Shown here: positions 1-12,072 of the stretch, piece by piece
Numbering within the stretch: position 1 is the first letter of the stretch
How the letters are laid out: each line of letters opens with the position of its first letter
Source of the DNA: Phaeosaccion multiseriatum
Taxonomy: Eukaryota > Ochrophyta, other classes
Direction: 5' to 3'
Length of the DNA: 64,000 nt
Assembly: GCA_965112735.1 (NCBI GenBank)
Contig: OZ218957.1
Location: 3,534,001-3,598,000 of the forward strand
Translations under genes and position numbers: made by a program
Notes under the pieces: model-generated
What the model was told of the DNA's origin: nothing
Databases searched by the model: none
What the model saw: only the letters and a program-made list of their open reading frames with translations

Positions 1-301
1 CCCGGCCTACTATCTCTCTGAGCTTCTTCTGGGCCCGACCCTGCCTGACCTGGCTCAGCGGCTCTAGCTGCACCAGGGGGGGGGAAAGGAGCCAAATAGA
101 CAAACAATATAATGTCTCATGTTAAGTGCGGCCCTCCCTTAGCCTATTAGCTATCCCAATGGGGAAAAGTTAGTCCTAGATGGTCCCCAGCCGCCGCAGA
201 TCCTTGCCTTAGCTATGATCCGATGGTGAACAAGCAGGTCTGATATATTTTTTTAGGGGACGTAAGTTGTAGACTTGACAGGTCCGCAGTAGTCAGGCTG
301 G
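1..301. other. no gene recognised
   Basis: I see no convincing coding exon, RNA gene or repeat here. The sequence is mixed-composition with a short G run near position 80. Confidence 0.4.
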
Positions 302-1964
302 TCAGTCCCCGCAAGTAGGAGAAGGTTGCTGGTCCACAGAGGTTGGATCCCTTCTCGTGCACGGGCACCGGCACAACGACAATTTCAAAAGTCGTGTCAG
401 TGTGCTCACCGCTGCCAGCAGGTCGATGCTTCTAGAGCCGTGATGAGGCTCTCCCTTTTCGTCTCGCACAGAGTAAAACCTTAGCCGCTTTAAGGGGAGG
501 TTCTCCCCGGGCGACTCGGGCACGATAAATGCGCCAACAGACCAGTGCCAGGCCCTCATTGCGATGACAAAGACAAAGAGCTTCACTGGCCATAGGAGGG
601 TGCGCGTCTTGAACGTTCCTTTGTCCATCATGCGGGGCTCCCCTTCTTTGTCTCCATATTCCTTGAAATGTAGAGTCTCGAAAAGGTACGAAGGTGCGGA
701 GGCCGGCAGAGGTTGTCTATGAGATGCCCTGTGTACCTATCCCCCTTTTGCAATGTGTTGCTCCGGGACCACGGCTCCGTGTGACAGTGATGTGTCCCCT
801 GAGCCTCAAGGAGCCGAAAAGAAGCAACGACGCAAGGGCCAAGAAGATGAGGGGCTGTGTGTGAGGGGGATGGGCGGGGTAACACTGCACATTCAAGAAA
901 GCTGCGGTACTCTCACCTGATTCTGCCATGTCCTCGGTCTCAGGCATGTCAGACGCCTTGCTGGGCTTTGCAGTGACCGCAAAGGCGGCACTGCAGATAC
1001 AAGGAAAAGAGCGGCCGCAGGTGCTTGCTTCAGTGTCTTCAAACCTCCGCTGGCGGCTTCCTTGATACGCGAATCGTCTCTCCTTACGAAAGCCCCGGCG
1101 TCATCTACTGCTTGGTCGTTGATGCTGTCCAAGAGAAGCCCGAGTCATCCCCAAATTCCGTCCGCACGAGGTCTCTTCCTTCTTCTTGAAAAGGGATGCC
1201 TTCTCTTGTGTTGTGTCATACCGACGGTTCGACCTTCTTCCTCCTCCTCCTGCTGCTGCTGCTGCTTTTCTTCGTCTCGCTCGTCTTCGTCGTCGCCATC
1301 GCTCTGACACTCTCTTCCCACTGCTGCTGGCTTCCCTGACCGGCTGAAAAAAATCTGTGCATCTTGGGACCCTGATGAGCACTGGATATGAGCTGGTCAT
1401 CTCCACCGTCGCCGGGCGTCACGCTCGAAGCCCCTTTATTCATGACAAGCTCACAGCATTTGGCCTGAGGACCCTCATGTGCAAAGCCCATCACATTTTC
1501 CTCCAATGATGACAGCTCCCGCTCAAACACTCCCTCAGCCATGCGCGCAGGTGATGAAGTCTTCGAGGCCCACAGAGTGTCCCAGTAGAGAGACTTGCAG
1601 GTCGTAGAGGTCTCGTTCCTTCTCTGTTGATAACAAGAATTGCTTGCAAGGAAGCGGGTGCAAAGTCTTGAAGCCAAATATGGCAGGCTCTCTTCTCCAA
1701 CACCAACACGACGTGGTGATCATTCCCCCCGACGTCGTCATCATGGCATGGCAAGTCTTCCCCAGGTATGCCTGTACCAGCCATGACTTGCGTGAAAAGA
1801 TGAAAGATCCCATCTATCCTCTCACAGTCCGACGACGGCCGATGGCACTCGATGGCTATTTTCGTTTCATCCCACGTACTGCCAATGCCGAGGCTCTGGC
1901 TGCAGAACCACGCGAAGAATGGAGGATTCAATCGAATCCGAGGTGAACATGGATCTTGTCCCAC
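302..1964 (-). CDS. possible multi-exon gene, unknown product
   Basis: I do not recognise a family. Several minus-strand segments look protein-like. One, at about 1543 down to 1216, starts MAEGVFERELSSLEENVM and becomes Ser/Arg/Lys-rich. One at about 1132-915 contains LLLDSINDQAVDDAGAF and ends at a good donor (CAG|gtgaga near 918). One at about 1900-1650 contains CHDDDVGGNDHHVVLVLEK. A further open segment lies at 302-631. I could not join them into one frame-consistent model, so the boundaries cover the exon-like zone only. It may be an old or fragmentary gene. Confidence 0.25.
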
Positions 1965-2012
1965 TTTTGATGCAGCTTATGCTCCAGACGGGGGCTTTGA
2001 AGAGGAATTCAT

Positions 2013-3449
2013 GTGGCATATCAAGCGATGAGGAGGGCCCACACCCTTCGTGCGATTGAGAGCCATACCGGAGACTACCAGCAGCTAAGACTATTCACCG
2101 AGACCATGCAGAACTTATTTGGGCGGCATGCCGTGGAGATGATGCACGGCAGCGAGCAAAGAGAACGGGGCATGGACGGCAGGACGGGAAAGATCAGCAC
2201 CACAACGCTTGCTCGATGCAAGACACGTGCGCTCGTCTACATTTTAACTGCACCAGGTGTGTCAAACTGTAAATGGATGGGAGTGAGGGGGGTGGATGGT
2301 TGAAGTGTTATGCGTTTATCTGGGTGCTCATTGGCTAAACGAGGGAGGCAGGCTGTGGGAGGGGGGAGGGGCTGCATGCTCCTTCACGCACTCCTGCCCT
2401 CTCCCTCTCCCCTTCTCTCGTTTACTGTCCGCACGAACGTTCAGAGGAAAGGGTGGTCAGAAGAGAAGCGTGTCTAAGGAGGAGAAAGCAGTGCGGGACG
2501 CGCAGCTGGAGGGACTGAGAGATGTGGCACAAACTCTGCGGCCTGTCAGGCAGAAGAGAGTCACCGACAATGGGCGTTTCCAGCAAGGCGCAAGACCCCT
2601 CTTCCTCGCTGAGCAGAGCGCGCAGGAGAGCATGGCTGATGATCAAGCTGGGGAAGGGTGGGGGTACGACAGCCAAGAGGAGAAGGCCCCGCTCTATTCC
2701 TGCCCCTGCAAACAAGAAGGAGACGCCGAGCATGCGTTTGCTACTGAGAGCCTACAACGTCTACGTGGTGAAGGCTGCGAGGGGTGCCGATAAGCCGGCC
2801 GTCCTTTCTCGCCCAGCTCATGGAGCATGCTGTCGAGGAGAAGCGGTATGGAAAGGGGGCCGGCAAGCGAGGCAGCAAGCTCATGCCAACTGGATCACTC
2901 AACTGTATCACCAACTGGTACAGGTGGAAGAGGTACGCAAGAAGCCGTGACCGTGGAGCCCGTTTGGAGAGGTGATGGGCCCGGCGTAGTCAGCTCCCCA
3001 CCTTCCATCTCCTACACTTGCGTCAACGCGGGAGAGTCACGCGCATCTCCTGCGCAAGAAATGTAAGTGGGGCAGGAGAGAGAGAGGGCATGTATTTTCC
3101 CGTCCATCCCCCTCTCTTCTCTCCTCCTCCACACCTCTCTTGACCAGGCTTCTCTCTCCCCCCATAAGCCAGGTGGGCTGACGCAGCTTTCGTGCAAGTA
3201 CCTCGACGTGCGTGTGTGTGTGGACCGACCCTGACCTCCACCGCATCTCGACCTTGTCAAGTGCAGCAGGGGACGTGAGCAGCAGCAGCAGCAGGAGGCC
3301 TTGGGAGAGAGCGGAGGTGCGGTCGGAGTCGCCACACTGTTGGAGGGGGGAGCATGAATCAGCGGTGGAGAGGACCAAGAGTGGCAGGTCAAGGGAGGGG
3401 GGTGGGAGGGCGAGATTCTCTCTGTTCTACTCTGCCCTGCCCTGCTCAG
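2013..3449 (+). other. unassigned stretch upstream of the sulfite oxidase relic
   Basis: A heme-binding cytochrome b5 domain should precede the sulfite oxidase pieces that begin at 3450, but I could not find a clear one. The open segment at 2440-2790 contains KRSVSKEEKAVRDAQLEG and is not recognised. A weak trace (ISTLSSAAG, about 3246-3272, followed by a gtgagc donor) sits where the b5 domain end would be. The region also carries one copy of the dispersed TGTATCACCAACTG element near 2906. Confidence 0.25.
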
Positions 3450-5540
3450 GCGGGTCCATCGAGCCGTTCTGGAAGCTGTATGCCTTGCACAACAGCGAAG
3501 ACGTCAAGGGCATCCTCGAGGGGCTCCGCATCGGCACTCTGTCAGAGGAGGATATGGTGAGGGAGGGAGTGGAGAGCGAATGATGAGTAGTGAGAGGGAG
3601 AGAGAGGACAAGGCAAGACGAGAGTGGCCTTCTGTGAATGGTGCATGTATGTACCCGTGCATCCCTCTCCCTGCATGGCCGGGGCATGTCTGCGGAGTGT
3701 GGTGTATCAGCGTGTGCATGAGCTGCCATCTGCCGTGGCGTTGGCGTGTGCATGGGCATGGGGCATGCCGTGGCGTGACGGCGCTTTTGAGGGACGTGAG
3801 GGAAAGCAGGAGAGGAGGCGGAAGGAAAAAAGGCAGCTGAGCCGTCTGTCTCTGCTTCTCCCATTTCTCCGGCGACCCTTTGCGTCACCCCGCCTTCACC
3901 ATCAACTCCGCCAAGCCCTTCAACGCCGAGCCCCCCTCCGAGCTGCTCATCGACGCGGGATTCATCACAGCGAACGATCTGTTCTACGTCTGCCCACCAT
4001 TGATCCGAATACATATGAGGTGGGGAGGAGAGGGGAAGCAAGGAAGGGGGAGGGGGGGGAATTCCTGCCTGGCCTTGCCTCTTCGCCACTCTCCGTCCTT
4101 CCCTCCATCTCCCTCCCTGCCTCCCTGCCTTCAGCTGGAGGTGGGGGGTAGAGGGTTCCTCTAAGCAGCCCCTCAAGCTCTCTTTGGCCGACCTCAAGGC
4201 GAATTACCAACACGTCAAGGTGGTGAGCAGCGTTCAGTGCGCTGGCAACAGACGCAATCAAATGACACCTGTCAAGGCCGTCGCTCAGCCAAGGGCCTCA
4301 ATTGCAGCTTCACTGGCATCAGCACCACCGAGTCTCTGTAGAAGCTGTATCACCAACGTATGCACTGACTCCACTCTCGCTCCCTTCGCCCCTACCCTCC
4401 GCTCCCCCCCCCCCCCATCACAGGAGTGCGCAGGCGTGGACGTTGATGCAGATAGTGACGACGAAGCGCCGGGCAGAATACCTTACCACCTGCTACGGGG
4501 CAGGCAGGGAGACGTGATTCTCGCCTTTGAGATGAACGGAGAGGACGCACGTGCCCAGAGATGACGGTGAGGGGCGTGGGGGGTGGAGTGACTGGGGTCA
4601 GGACAACGACTCTCTGATAGCGCCGACGCCCCCCAACAACATGTGCATTGGGCCGTATGCCCTGTGCTCCTCTTATCGCCCCTCGATTATTGTTGGTATC
4701 GCTCTATGGCAAGGCTTCCCCGTGCGCCTCGTCGTCGCGCCCGGCGTGACGGCCGGGGGCACGCAACGTCAAGTGGCTGGCTGGGCAGGGTGACTGCCAG
4801 CACTGAGGAGAGCGACAACCACGAAGGCTTCAGTCCCAACGGTGAGTGAGTGCCTTCAATTAGACACGCTCCGAAGGTGAAGTGTACATATGCATTCGCT
4901 TGGCCTTGCGCTCTCTCTTTCTTCTCACTTGGCTTGCCCTGACCCTTAGCCTGCCTGCCTTGCCATGTGTCCCCCCCTGTACCTCTTGTTGAACCCGTGC
5001 GCCATACGTGGACTGGGACAACGTGGACTTGGACTCCGCCCCTGCTATTGCTTCAGGAGATGCCCGTCACGTCCGCCATCTGCTCGCTCGCCCACACAGG
5101 TCGGTCAATCAGTCAGTCAGTCAAGGCAGACGTTGCCCCCCGCTGCGGTCTGTCCTCTGTTGGAGGTGAGGGGGGGCGGTGCATCGTGTCCCTTGTACTC
5201 CACTGGGAAGGGTTTAAAGGGAGAATTGTACAGCTCTGTCTACACACACACACAGAGAGAGATATACACACACACATCGAGAGAGGCACACACGGAGAGA
5301 GAGGGAGAGAGCTCCTGCCCGCCTATGCATGTTGCCTCGCTCCCTCCTTCCCTCTCTTACGTCTTGCTTTCGCTGCCTACCCCTTCCTCCCCTCCCCTCC
5401 CCACCGCAGGGCTCAGCGACGGCATCCCCGTGAAGGGCTATGCGTGGAGCGGAGGGGGGGCGTGGTATCGTGAGGGTGGACGTGTCCTCGGATGGGGGGG
5501 GGGGGTGGACACATGGTTCACAGCAAAGCTCAAGCACATG
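3450..5540 (+). pseudogene. SUOX: sulfite oxidase (molybdopterin enzyme), frameshifted relic
   Basis: Pieces in linear order match the eukaryotic sulfite oxidase family, which oxidises sulfite to sulfate in the mitochondrial intermembrane space. They are GGSIEPFWKLYALHN (3450), INSAKPFNAEPPSELLIDAG (3903), LPTIDPNTYE, SVQCAGNRRNQMTPVKAV (around the molybdopterin-ligand Cys region, about 4227), DVILAFEMNGE, GFPVRLVV, YVDWDNVDLDSAP (about 5008) and IPVKGYAWSGGG (5424). Introns with plausible GT/AG borders separate them. The frame breaks inside exons at several points: after FITANDLFYV, after LEVGG, after the QCAGNRR stretch, at MNGE/PRDDG, around VKWLGRV, at SAPAI/LQEMPVTS and in the G run near 5455. 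No single open reading frame can be made and the C-terminal dimerisation part is missing. Decay is the simplest reading; many assembly indels are the alternative, though neighbouring genes are intact. Confidence 0.75.
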
Positions 5541-5651
5541 GGTGAGTGGGGAGGTGATGGGAGGGGATGGCAGTTGATGGGCAGAGGAGGTAGACGGACT
5601 CTGCTCTACCATCACGTCACTCTTATGACCCCCCCCCCCGCCCCCCCCCCG

Positions 5652-5687
<36 letters not shown>

Positions 5688-5731
5688 CACTGTCCACAGG
5701 TGAGCGCCACCGAGTCTCCGTCAAGTGGGCG

Positions 5732-5737
5732 AATAAA
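5732..5737 (+). promoter_or_regulatory. possible poly(A) signal AATAAA
   Basis: AATAAA lies about 190 bases past the last sulfite oxidase-like piece on the same strand. Its use is unproven. Confidence 0.25.
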
Positions 5738-6033
5738 AACTACTTGACTATTAAAGAGCAAGGGCACTGTCCTCACCCAGAGACCCAGGAAGCTTTCCAA
5801 TTGGTCCATACGGGTTGTTCTGGAGGAAGGAGCGGGCCAGTCGGCCCCACAGGTCCTCACCCACCCGTTTGACTCATGTCATACTGCCTACACTAACCAT
5901 CACATTCATACGCCCTTCCCAGCTCGTTGCTACCCCTCCCCGTCCCCTCCACTCCCCGCCCACTTTCACGCCTTCTCGTGGCCTCCCGTCCGCTCTCATC
6001 CCAGCTCGTTGCCCCGCGCCAGTGCTGGTTTGC

Positions 6034-9000
6034 TTACGCGTCGGCCGCCGCTGCTCCTGCGGCTCCTGCGGCGGCTGCTCCTGCGGGCGCGGCATAGGGC
6101 GCGACGTAGGGCGCAAAGTCCGTGCCAAACGTTGTGCTCACACGCCGTCCGCTGTGGGGCACCTTCTTGATGTCCTCCAAGCTGACGTCGCGCTTCTTTC
6201 GGTCCAGCTGGCCGAACTTGACCCCACCCTGCTTCCAGGCCTCGTTGACGGCGTAGTTGAGCACCATCCAGTCGCGCTTCCCTCCCCAGCTAAGGCTGTA
6301 GCACAGCCCCTTCGTCTTGTTGGTGAGCTTGTCACGCTTGAAGCCTGCGTACAAGCCGCCGGTGAACTCAAGCTCCAGGCCTGTGAGGGTCCAAATGGTG
6401 AGGGGCAGAAGCTTCTGCACGAATGTGAGGCCGCCCACGTCGGTAGAGTAAAGGGAGACGTCGTAGCCGACGCACCCCTTCTCCTCCTCCTTCTCCTCCT
6501 GCTCCTCCTCCCCCTTCTTCTCCTCCTTCTCCTCCTCCTCCTCCTCCTCCTCCTCCTCCACCACCACCACGTCCTCCACCACCTTCTCCCACTCCCACTC
6601 CCCCTCCCCCTCCTCCTCCTCCTCCTCCTCCCACTCCCCCTCCACCACCACCTCCTCCCCCTCCCCCACCACCTCCCCCTCCTCCTCCTCCTCCTCCTCC
6701 TCCTCCTCCTCCTCCTTCGTCTCCTCCGCCCCTCCGTCAGGGTGCACCTTCGGGAGCCCCTGCCCCACGCCACCATCCCCATACACTTGGCCGGCGAAAT
6801 TGACGAGGAAGGCAATGGCGAAGGCCTTGCTCTGGAGCACGTCGCCCTTCGGGTGCCCCGCCATAGCGACGAGAGCGAGGAAACGCTTCCGGTAGTCGAA
6901 GGCGCACCTTGAGTGGCTGCGGTCGTTCCCAAAGAGACAGCACAGGCGCAGGTAGATCTGACCAGAAGCGAAGCAAGCCAAACCAGCAGGAACAAGGATG
7001 GCAAAGGAGTCAGGCAACAAGAGGGGGCGGAGGGAAAAGCAGCACTGGGTAGCTACCTGGGGATCGAGGAAGTGGACACCGGCCATTCGGATTCTGCTGC
7101 GATCCTTCCGAAGGCCACCTTTCTTGATGTAGATGGTGCCCGAGGTGCACTTCAAGAACCCGAGCTCCCTGAACAGGCGCAGTTCCGAGGGGCCCTTCAT
7201 AAGGAAGAGGTTGCACGCTTGCATCCGGTTGCACCCGTCGGTGCAGCTCAAGCCCATCAAAGCAGAGAGCGTGAATCTGCCTGCCGGAGAGCTCATGAAG
7301 CTCCCCCAGGAAAAAGCCTCCTCCGTCTCCACTTTGCTTGGGGGGGCTCTTTTCCACAAGTCCATGAGCAAGAGCATCTCGTTGTTGGTAATATTGGCTC
7401 GCCGCATCCACTTTTGGAAGAAGCGTAACGTCACCTGTGGAGTATGTGTGTCGCGGGAGGGTGACAGTCAGGGGCAGCCTCACGTCAGCGCGTCCATTTC
7501 CGTGTTTCTGACGTGTGCGACACGCATCGCCCCCTCTCTATTTTCGTACTCACAATGTTATGCCGCTTGCGCAATTTGTCCAACTCCCGGCCGCCCGACT
7601 CACTGGGTCCTTGGCCCTCGAAGACGGGGATACCCAGGTCTGCCATGGCCTGCGCCACGATGAGTAGAGCAGCCTGGGGGACGCCCTTCTTCTCCCTAAG
7701 GTACCTGAGGAAGCCTCGCCCAGTGGTCCGGTCACGTTCCTCCTCGGAGATGCGCTGCGGCTGCTGCTGCGGTTGCTCCTCCTCCTGCTGCTGCTGCTGC
7801 GGCCCCTCCTGTGGCTGCTGCGGCCCCTCCTGCGGCTGCTGCAGCTGCTGCAGCTGCTCCTGCTGCGGCGGCCCCTCCTGCTGCTCCTGCTGCTCCTGCT
7901 GCTCCTCCTCGTCGACGGCCCCACCCGAACCCCTGGACCTGGTCTGAATGGCGTTCAGCAGCGGTCGGGGGTACGAGATATAGGCTTGGTCCAGGTTGTA
8001 GTGCACGGCACCCTTCCCCCGCAATCCCTTCACCCTGCAGAAATCGCCAAAGGCTCGCCTGCCCCTCACCACGGTGGAGGACTGAAGGCCCTGCTCCTCC
8101 AAGAATTCATTCGAGGGGAGGAAAAATCTGGCCTCATCGCTTTCGCGGGAAGAGGAGCGGTCGGCGCCTTGGGTCATTGGTCGTAGCAGAGCGGCCGACC
8201 TAGTGGCGTCCTTCCTGGAGTCGTTGCTGTCGATCCCCTCTTGCTGGAGGGTGTCGAGGCCTAAGCCAAGAAGAATGTACGCAGAGTCCACCTCCTCCTG
8301 GGCCACACCACTGTCCGTCGCTAAGGTCTTGTCCAAGAGCAGGGCGTTGTGGGCAATCTGCACGGGAGTCATGCTCGGGTTGTACAGGTCGCCGTCGTAG
8401 AAGGGAAGGACGGCCCCATCAAAGTTGCCTTGATTGCTCCGCGCCGCATTCATGCAAATGCGAATGTCGGGGGTCCGTAGGTCCCCATGCCGAGGGTCCT
8501 GCTGCCTCCGCTCCTCCGGGAGTTGTCCCTCGAGCTCCTCCGGCGCCTTGGGCGAGTTCTTGAAGAACTGAATCGCCGCGTTGAGGTCCAGTCTGCCGTC
8601 GGTGCAGTGGGGGAAATGTGGCGCGCCGTCCCCAAGGTCATGTCCGTTACGGTGGCGGAGCCACATGGCCCAGAGGCCTTGCCACCGTGCCCACTCATCG
8701 TGCGCGGCAATCACGAGCACTTCCCCGCAGTAAGGGCACACCACCTGTTTTTTTGTATGCATTGGGTGGCGGAGGGAGTTGGAGCATGCTTGTTTGTTTC
8801 TGGGCCAAGGCGGTACGTAAAAGCAATGTTCAGCAGTCGACCAACCAACCAACCAACCTACCTTCTCGTGGGGTACTTTGCGGATGCTGTGCCGATGGTC
8901 CGCCACAAGTGTCTCCTCCGTCATGCGCCTGGGGTGAGGCATGCTGTCCTTGCCTCCCTCCGTCATCCTCGGTCCCTCGATCAACTTGTTGGCACTCTCC

Positions 9001-12000
9001 CCGCGAGCCTGTGGTAGGAGCGACGTGTGTGTCTTCACCTCAGAGCCAAGACAGCAGACAGTCAAGACAGCACAGCAGCGCAGCAGACAGCCAAAGCACA
9101 CCCACCTCCACCATGAACTTCCCGGCTTTTCTCTGTGACTTGAAAATGCCGTGGTCGCCATTGCGACCCCTCACCAAGACCGCTAGCCGCTCCAGGGCCA
9201 ACCGGTCTTCTTCATTCGGCAGGGCCTCCTTCATCTCCTCCGAGCTCTTGCCCAGCGAAACAGAGCCCTGGGGGGGGGGGGATGGGGGTTGTTGGTGATG
9301 ATGGAACGCGTGGATGAAATATCAAACACAAGCCTTGGCTCACCTCTTCCTGCTGCTGTGGTGTAGAGCGCGCTTTCTTTCGAAGGGGGGGCTCCTGCCT
9401 CAGACAGACGACCAGCACGACGGGGGGGGAGGGGGATGTGCCGTTGGTCTCATTGGCAGTAGGTGCAAAAGGCCTGTGCCGGGCTTGACTCACCTCCTCC
9501 CACCTCCTCCTGCTCTCTCGCGGATGCATTGGGGGGTTGGGGGGGGGCAGCAGCCTGCACGTGCCTCACCTCCTGCTCCTCCTCCCGCGGAGGCCGGGCA
9601 TCCCTCTGTATGTACGGCACACGACATGAGGTAGTACATTCAGCAAATTGGAAAGAGAGGGAAAACGAGAGGGGGGAAATCCGAAGGGCGAAAAAAAAAA
9701 TTATACCGTCAGATTGGGTATCGCTCACCAGGACACCCCAATAATGTCCACGTAATCTCAGCCAATATGAGGGTGGGACGGGGGGACGAGATAGGGAGAA
9801 GGAGAGAGAGGGGGAGGGAGGGGAGAGGGAGGGGACAGAGAGGGAGGGAGAGTCGAGAAGTGGAGCGAGGGAAGGAGCGAGGGAGAGAGACACACAGAGC
9901 GAGACAGAGAGACACACAGAGCGAGAGCGAGCGACAGCCAGAAGCAACAAGAAGGAGCGAAGCGAGGGCTCACCTCGAGGTTGCTCGCTTGGCGAAGGAC
10001 TTGGTCGAGTTCTTGGGCGACTGCGCGCACGTCCCCCCCGAGACGCAGGGTGGAGATGATGGCCGGGGCGCCGTGGAATCGACGGCCGTGATGCAGGAGG
10101 ATACATTGGCCCAGGGGGGTGGGGTGGGCGCGGGCCCGGTTGAAGAAGCGATGTTCCACAGGTGCGGAGGGCTGGTCCCCGGGCTCGCTCGCGTGTTGCG
10201 AGATGAAAACGAGGGGCTTGCCTAGGCACCACTCGATGGCAGCGAGGGACAAGTCGCTCGGGCCAAGAACACACCAATCCCGCCGCAGGTCATCCACCGT
10301 GGCCTTCTTGAGGAGCAATTCATCGGGCTGTCCTTCTCCTTGGGCGGGGTCGAGGAGAGTCTGCAACGTCTTGAGGAGGATCGGGTCTGCTTGCTTCTCC
10401 ACCATTGTCGCAAGGTCCTTGAGCCATGCTCGAACTTCCGCACCAGTGTCCGCTCCTCCACAGATCTCTCGAGCCCAGGCGAAGCCGTCTTCAGGTCCGG
10501 ACGTACGGTTCAGACTCATGGGCGGGTCCTGGAAGAGAGAGAGCCTCTTGGAGCACCTCAGGGCCCAGGCACGCAGCTGGCATCCGTGGCTGGCTGGGAG
10601 GTTCGCAGCGTACGGGTCACCGAGGGGAGCAAGAGGAGTACTAGAAGAAGCATCCGACTCCGGGTCGTCGTAGCTGGCTCGGTCCATGGCCAAGTGCACC
10701 TGGGCTTCGCTGAGTTCGTTCGGCCCAAAGAAGCGAAGCGCGGCAGCGCATGGCGGTGAGGCGTGGTCGGTGTGGTGGTGGTGGAGCAGAAGGAGGCAAT
10801 CTGCGAGGGGCACTTGCGGGCCAGCTCGGGCAGGTGTAAAGAAGCTGTGCCACACCAGTTGGGGGCAGGGCCCGCTCGAGGTGATGAGCACCGCTGGGAT
10901 TTGGAGTTTCCACTCCAGGCATGCCACCAGAGACTCGCACCCCCTCTGGAATGGACAGTCCGGCGAACGGATTGCTGCCGCAGCCCCCTTGAGCAGGTCA
11001 GCATCGGTGGTCTCGTGCTCAAGGCCTCGACATTGGCGGTCAAAGTGGCGCAGCGTGGTCACCAATCGATTGACCCGGGGCTGCTCCGGCCGCAGGCCGT
11101 CCACCTCGTCCGCCAGCTCGATGCGGAAACCACGGGCTTCTACCTCCGTCAGTTTCGCATCAAAGCCCCTCACGCTGCGCAGAGCCGCATACACCATCGC
11201 GTCCGGCCCGGGCGGCCCCTCGTACAGGTCCATCCCGTTAGCGACCAGTATCTGGGAGATACGATGCTGCCACTTAGCAAGCCCGGTGACTCGAGGTGCT
11301 GCTGCCGTGCTGCTTCCCGCGCTTCCCGTGCCCCGCGGCTGCTGCTGGTCGTTGTCGGCGTTCTGTTGGGCGGAGCGAGGGGCCGAGAGTGAGAGCAAGT
11401 TCTCGTCAGCAAGCAAGCAAGCAGGGATCTAAACCATTATTAGCGCCTCCACAGCAAACAAAGAATACGCTTTCTCACCTTGTGCTCCTCTTCACCCCCG
11501 TCACTGCTGCCGTGCCTCGATCTTTCTGGTGACTCAGCAGCCATAATTGCCGCTCCCCCCGGGCCCCCGCCGGGCGAGCCCCCTGCTCCTCCGCGCTGAT
11601 GGTGGTCGTTCTCGGCGTCCTTTGGAAGAAGGCGGAGGTTGGGCGGAGGGAGGGCGGAGGGAGGGCAAATTCTCGTCAGCAACAAGGCCCTCGACTCGCT
11701 CGGCCGCTCACAGCCACGCGGGCCACACACCGCGCCGGGCCGGACCCGCCCAACGCCGACCAACAAGAAGCAAAGCACAAGCAAGCAAACAAAACCAAAA
11801 ATACACGGTCCTCCTGGCTGTGGCTGGCTGGGAGAGGACGCGCATTCCGCCCCACGGTCTTACTTTCTTACCCTGTGCTCTTCTCTCCCGTCGCTGCTGC
11901 CCCCGTCGCTGTTGTTGCCGTGCTCCGCATCGACCTCGTCGTCGCTGCTCGTGTCCATGACTATGATGGGAATGGTGGAACTTTCTGGGGGGGCGGGTTC

Positions 12001-12072
12001 TGTCCTGATCCACTGGACTTCATCGTCGTCGCTGCTTTGCTCCCCTCCTCCATGGCCGCGTGCCGCCGCCAT
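6034..12072 (-). CDS. large unknown protein (~1533 aa) with degenerate OTU-like regions and a Cys/His motif
   Basis: My exon model (minus) is 12072-11872, 11619-11479, 11362-9974, 9605-9570, 9514-9494, a 12-nt exon near 9350, 9267-9106, 9008-8862, 8744-7554, 7434-7057 and 6957-6034. Every exon length is a multiple of three and every intron is phase 0. The start follows MAAARGHGGGEQSSDDDE. The N-terminus is acidic and disordered. Residues ~165-280 (GPDAMVYAAL ... LLLLHHHHTDHASP) and ~403-545 (GPEDGFAWAR ... CILLHHGRRFHG) resemble the GDGNC..AL and late His-containing strands of OTU peptidases, but the catalytic Cys is replaced. Residues ~705-750 hold CPYC and a distal H-x-x-HC, possibly a zinc site. 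A Gln/Pro/Glu tract lies at 7748-7915 and a long Glu/Val tract at 6478-6720. The C-terminal part (YAVNEAWKQGG) is unrecognised. The three micro-exons are the least certain part. It could also be two genes. Confidence 0.6.
6478..6720. repeat. (CTC/TCC)n coding microsatellite
   Basis: A pyrimidine-rich triplet tract inside the last exon of the large minus-strand gene. On the coding strand it reads GAG/GAA/GTG and encodes a Glu/Val-rich linker. On the opposite strand it produces a spurious Leu-rich frame. Confidence 0.8.

Noticed and set aside
2440-2790. Cytochrome b5 heme domain of sulfite oxidase
   Set aside because: No HPGG motif or paired heme His residues could be read in any frame.
5815-6912. 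365-codon plus-strand ORF rich in Leu/Pro
   Set aside because: It is the complement of the Glu-rich exon of the minus-strand gene; its text is a product of the CTC repeat.
6034-12072. Transposon-encoded recombinase interpretation of the large gene
   Set aside because: No tyrosine-recombinase, DDE or reverse-transcriptase motif and no terminal repeats were seen.
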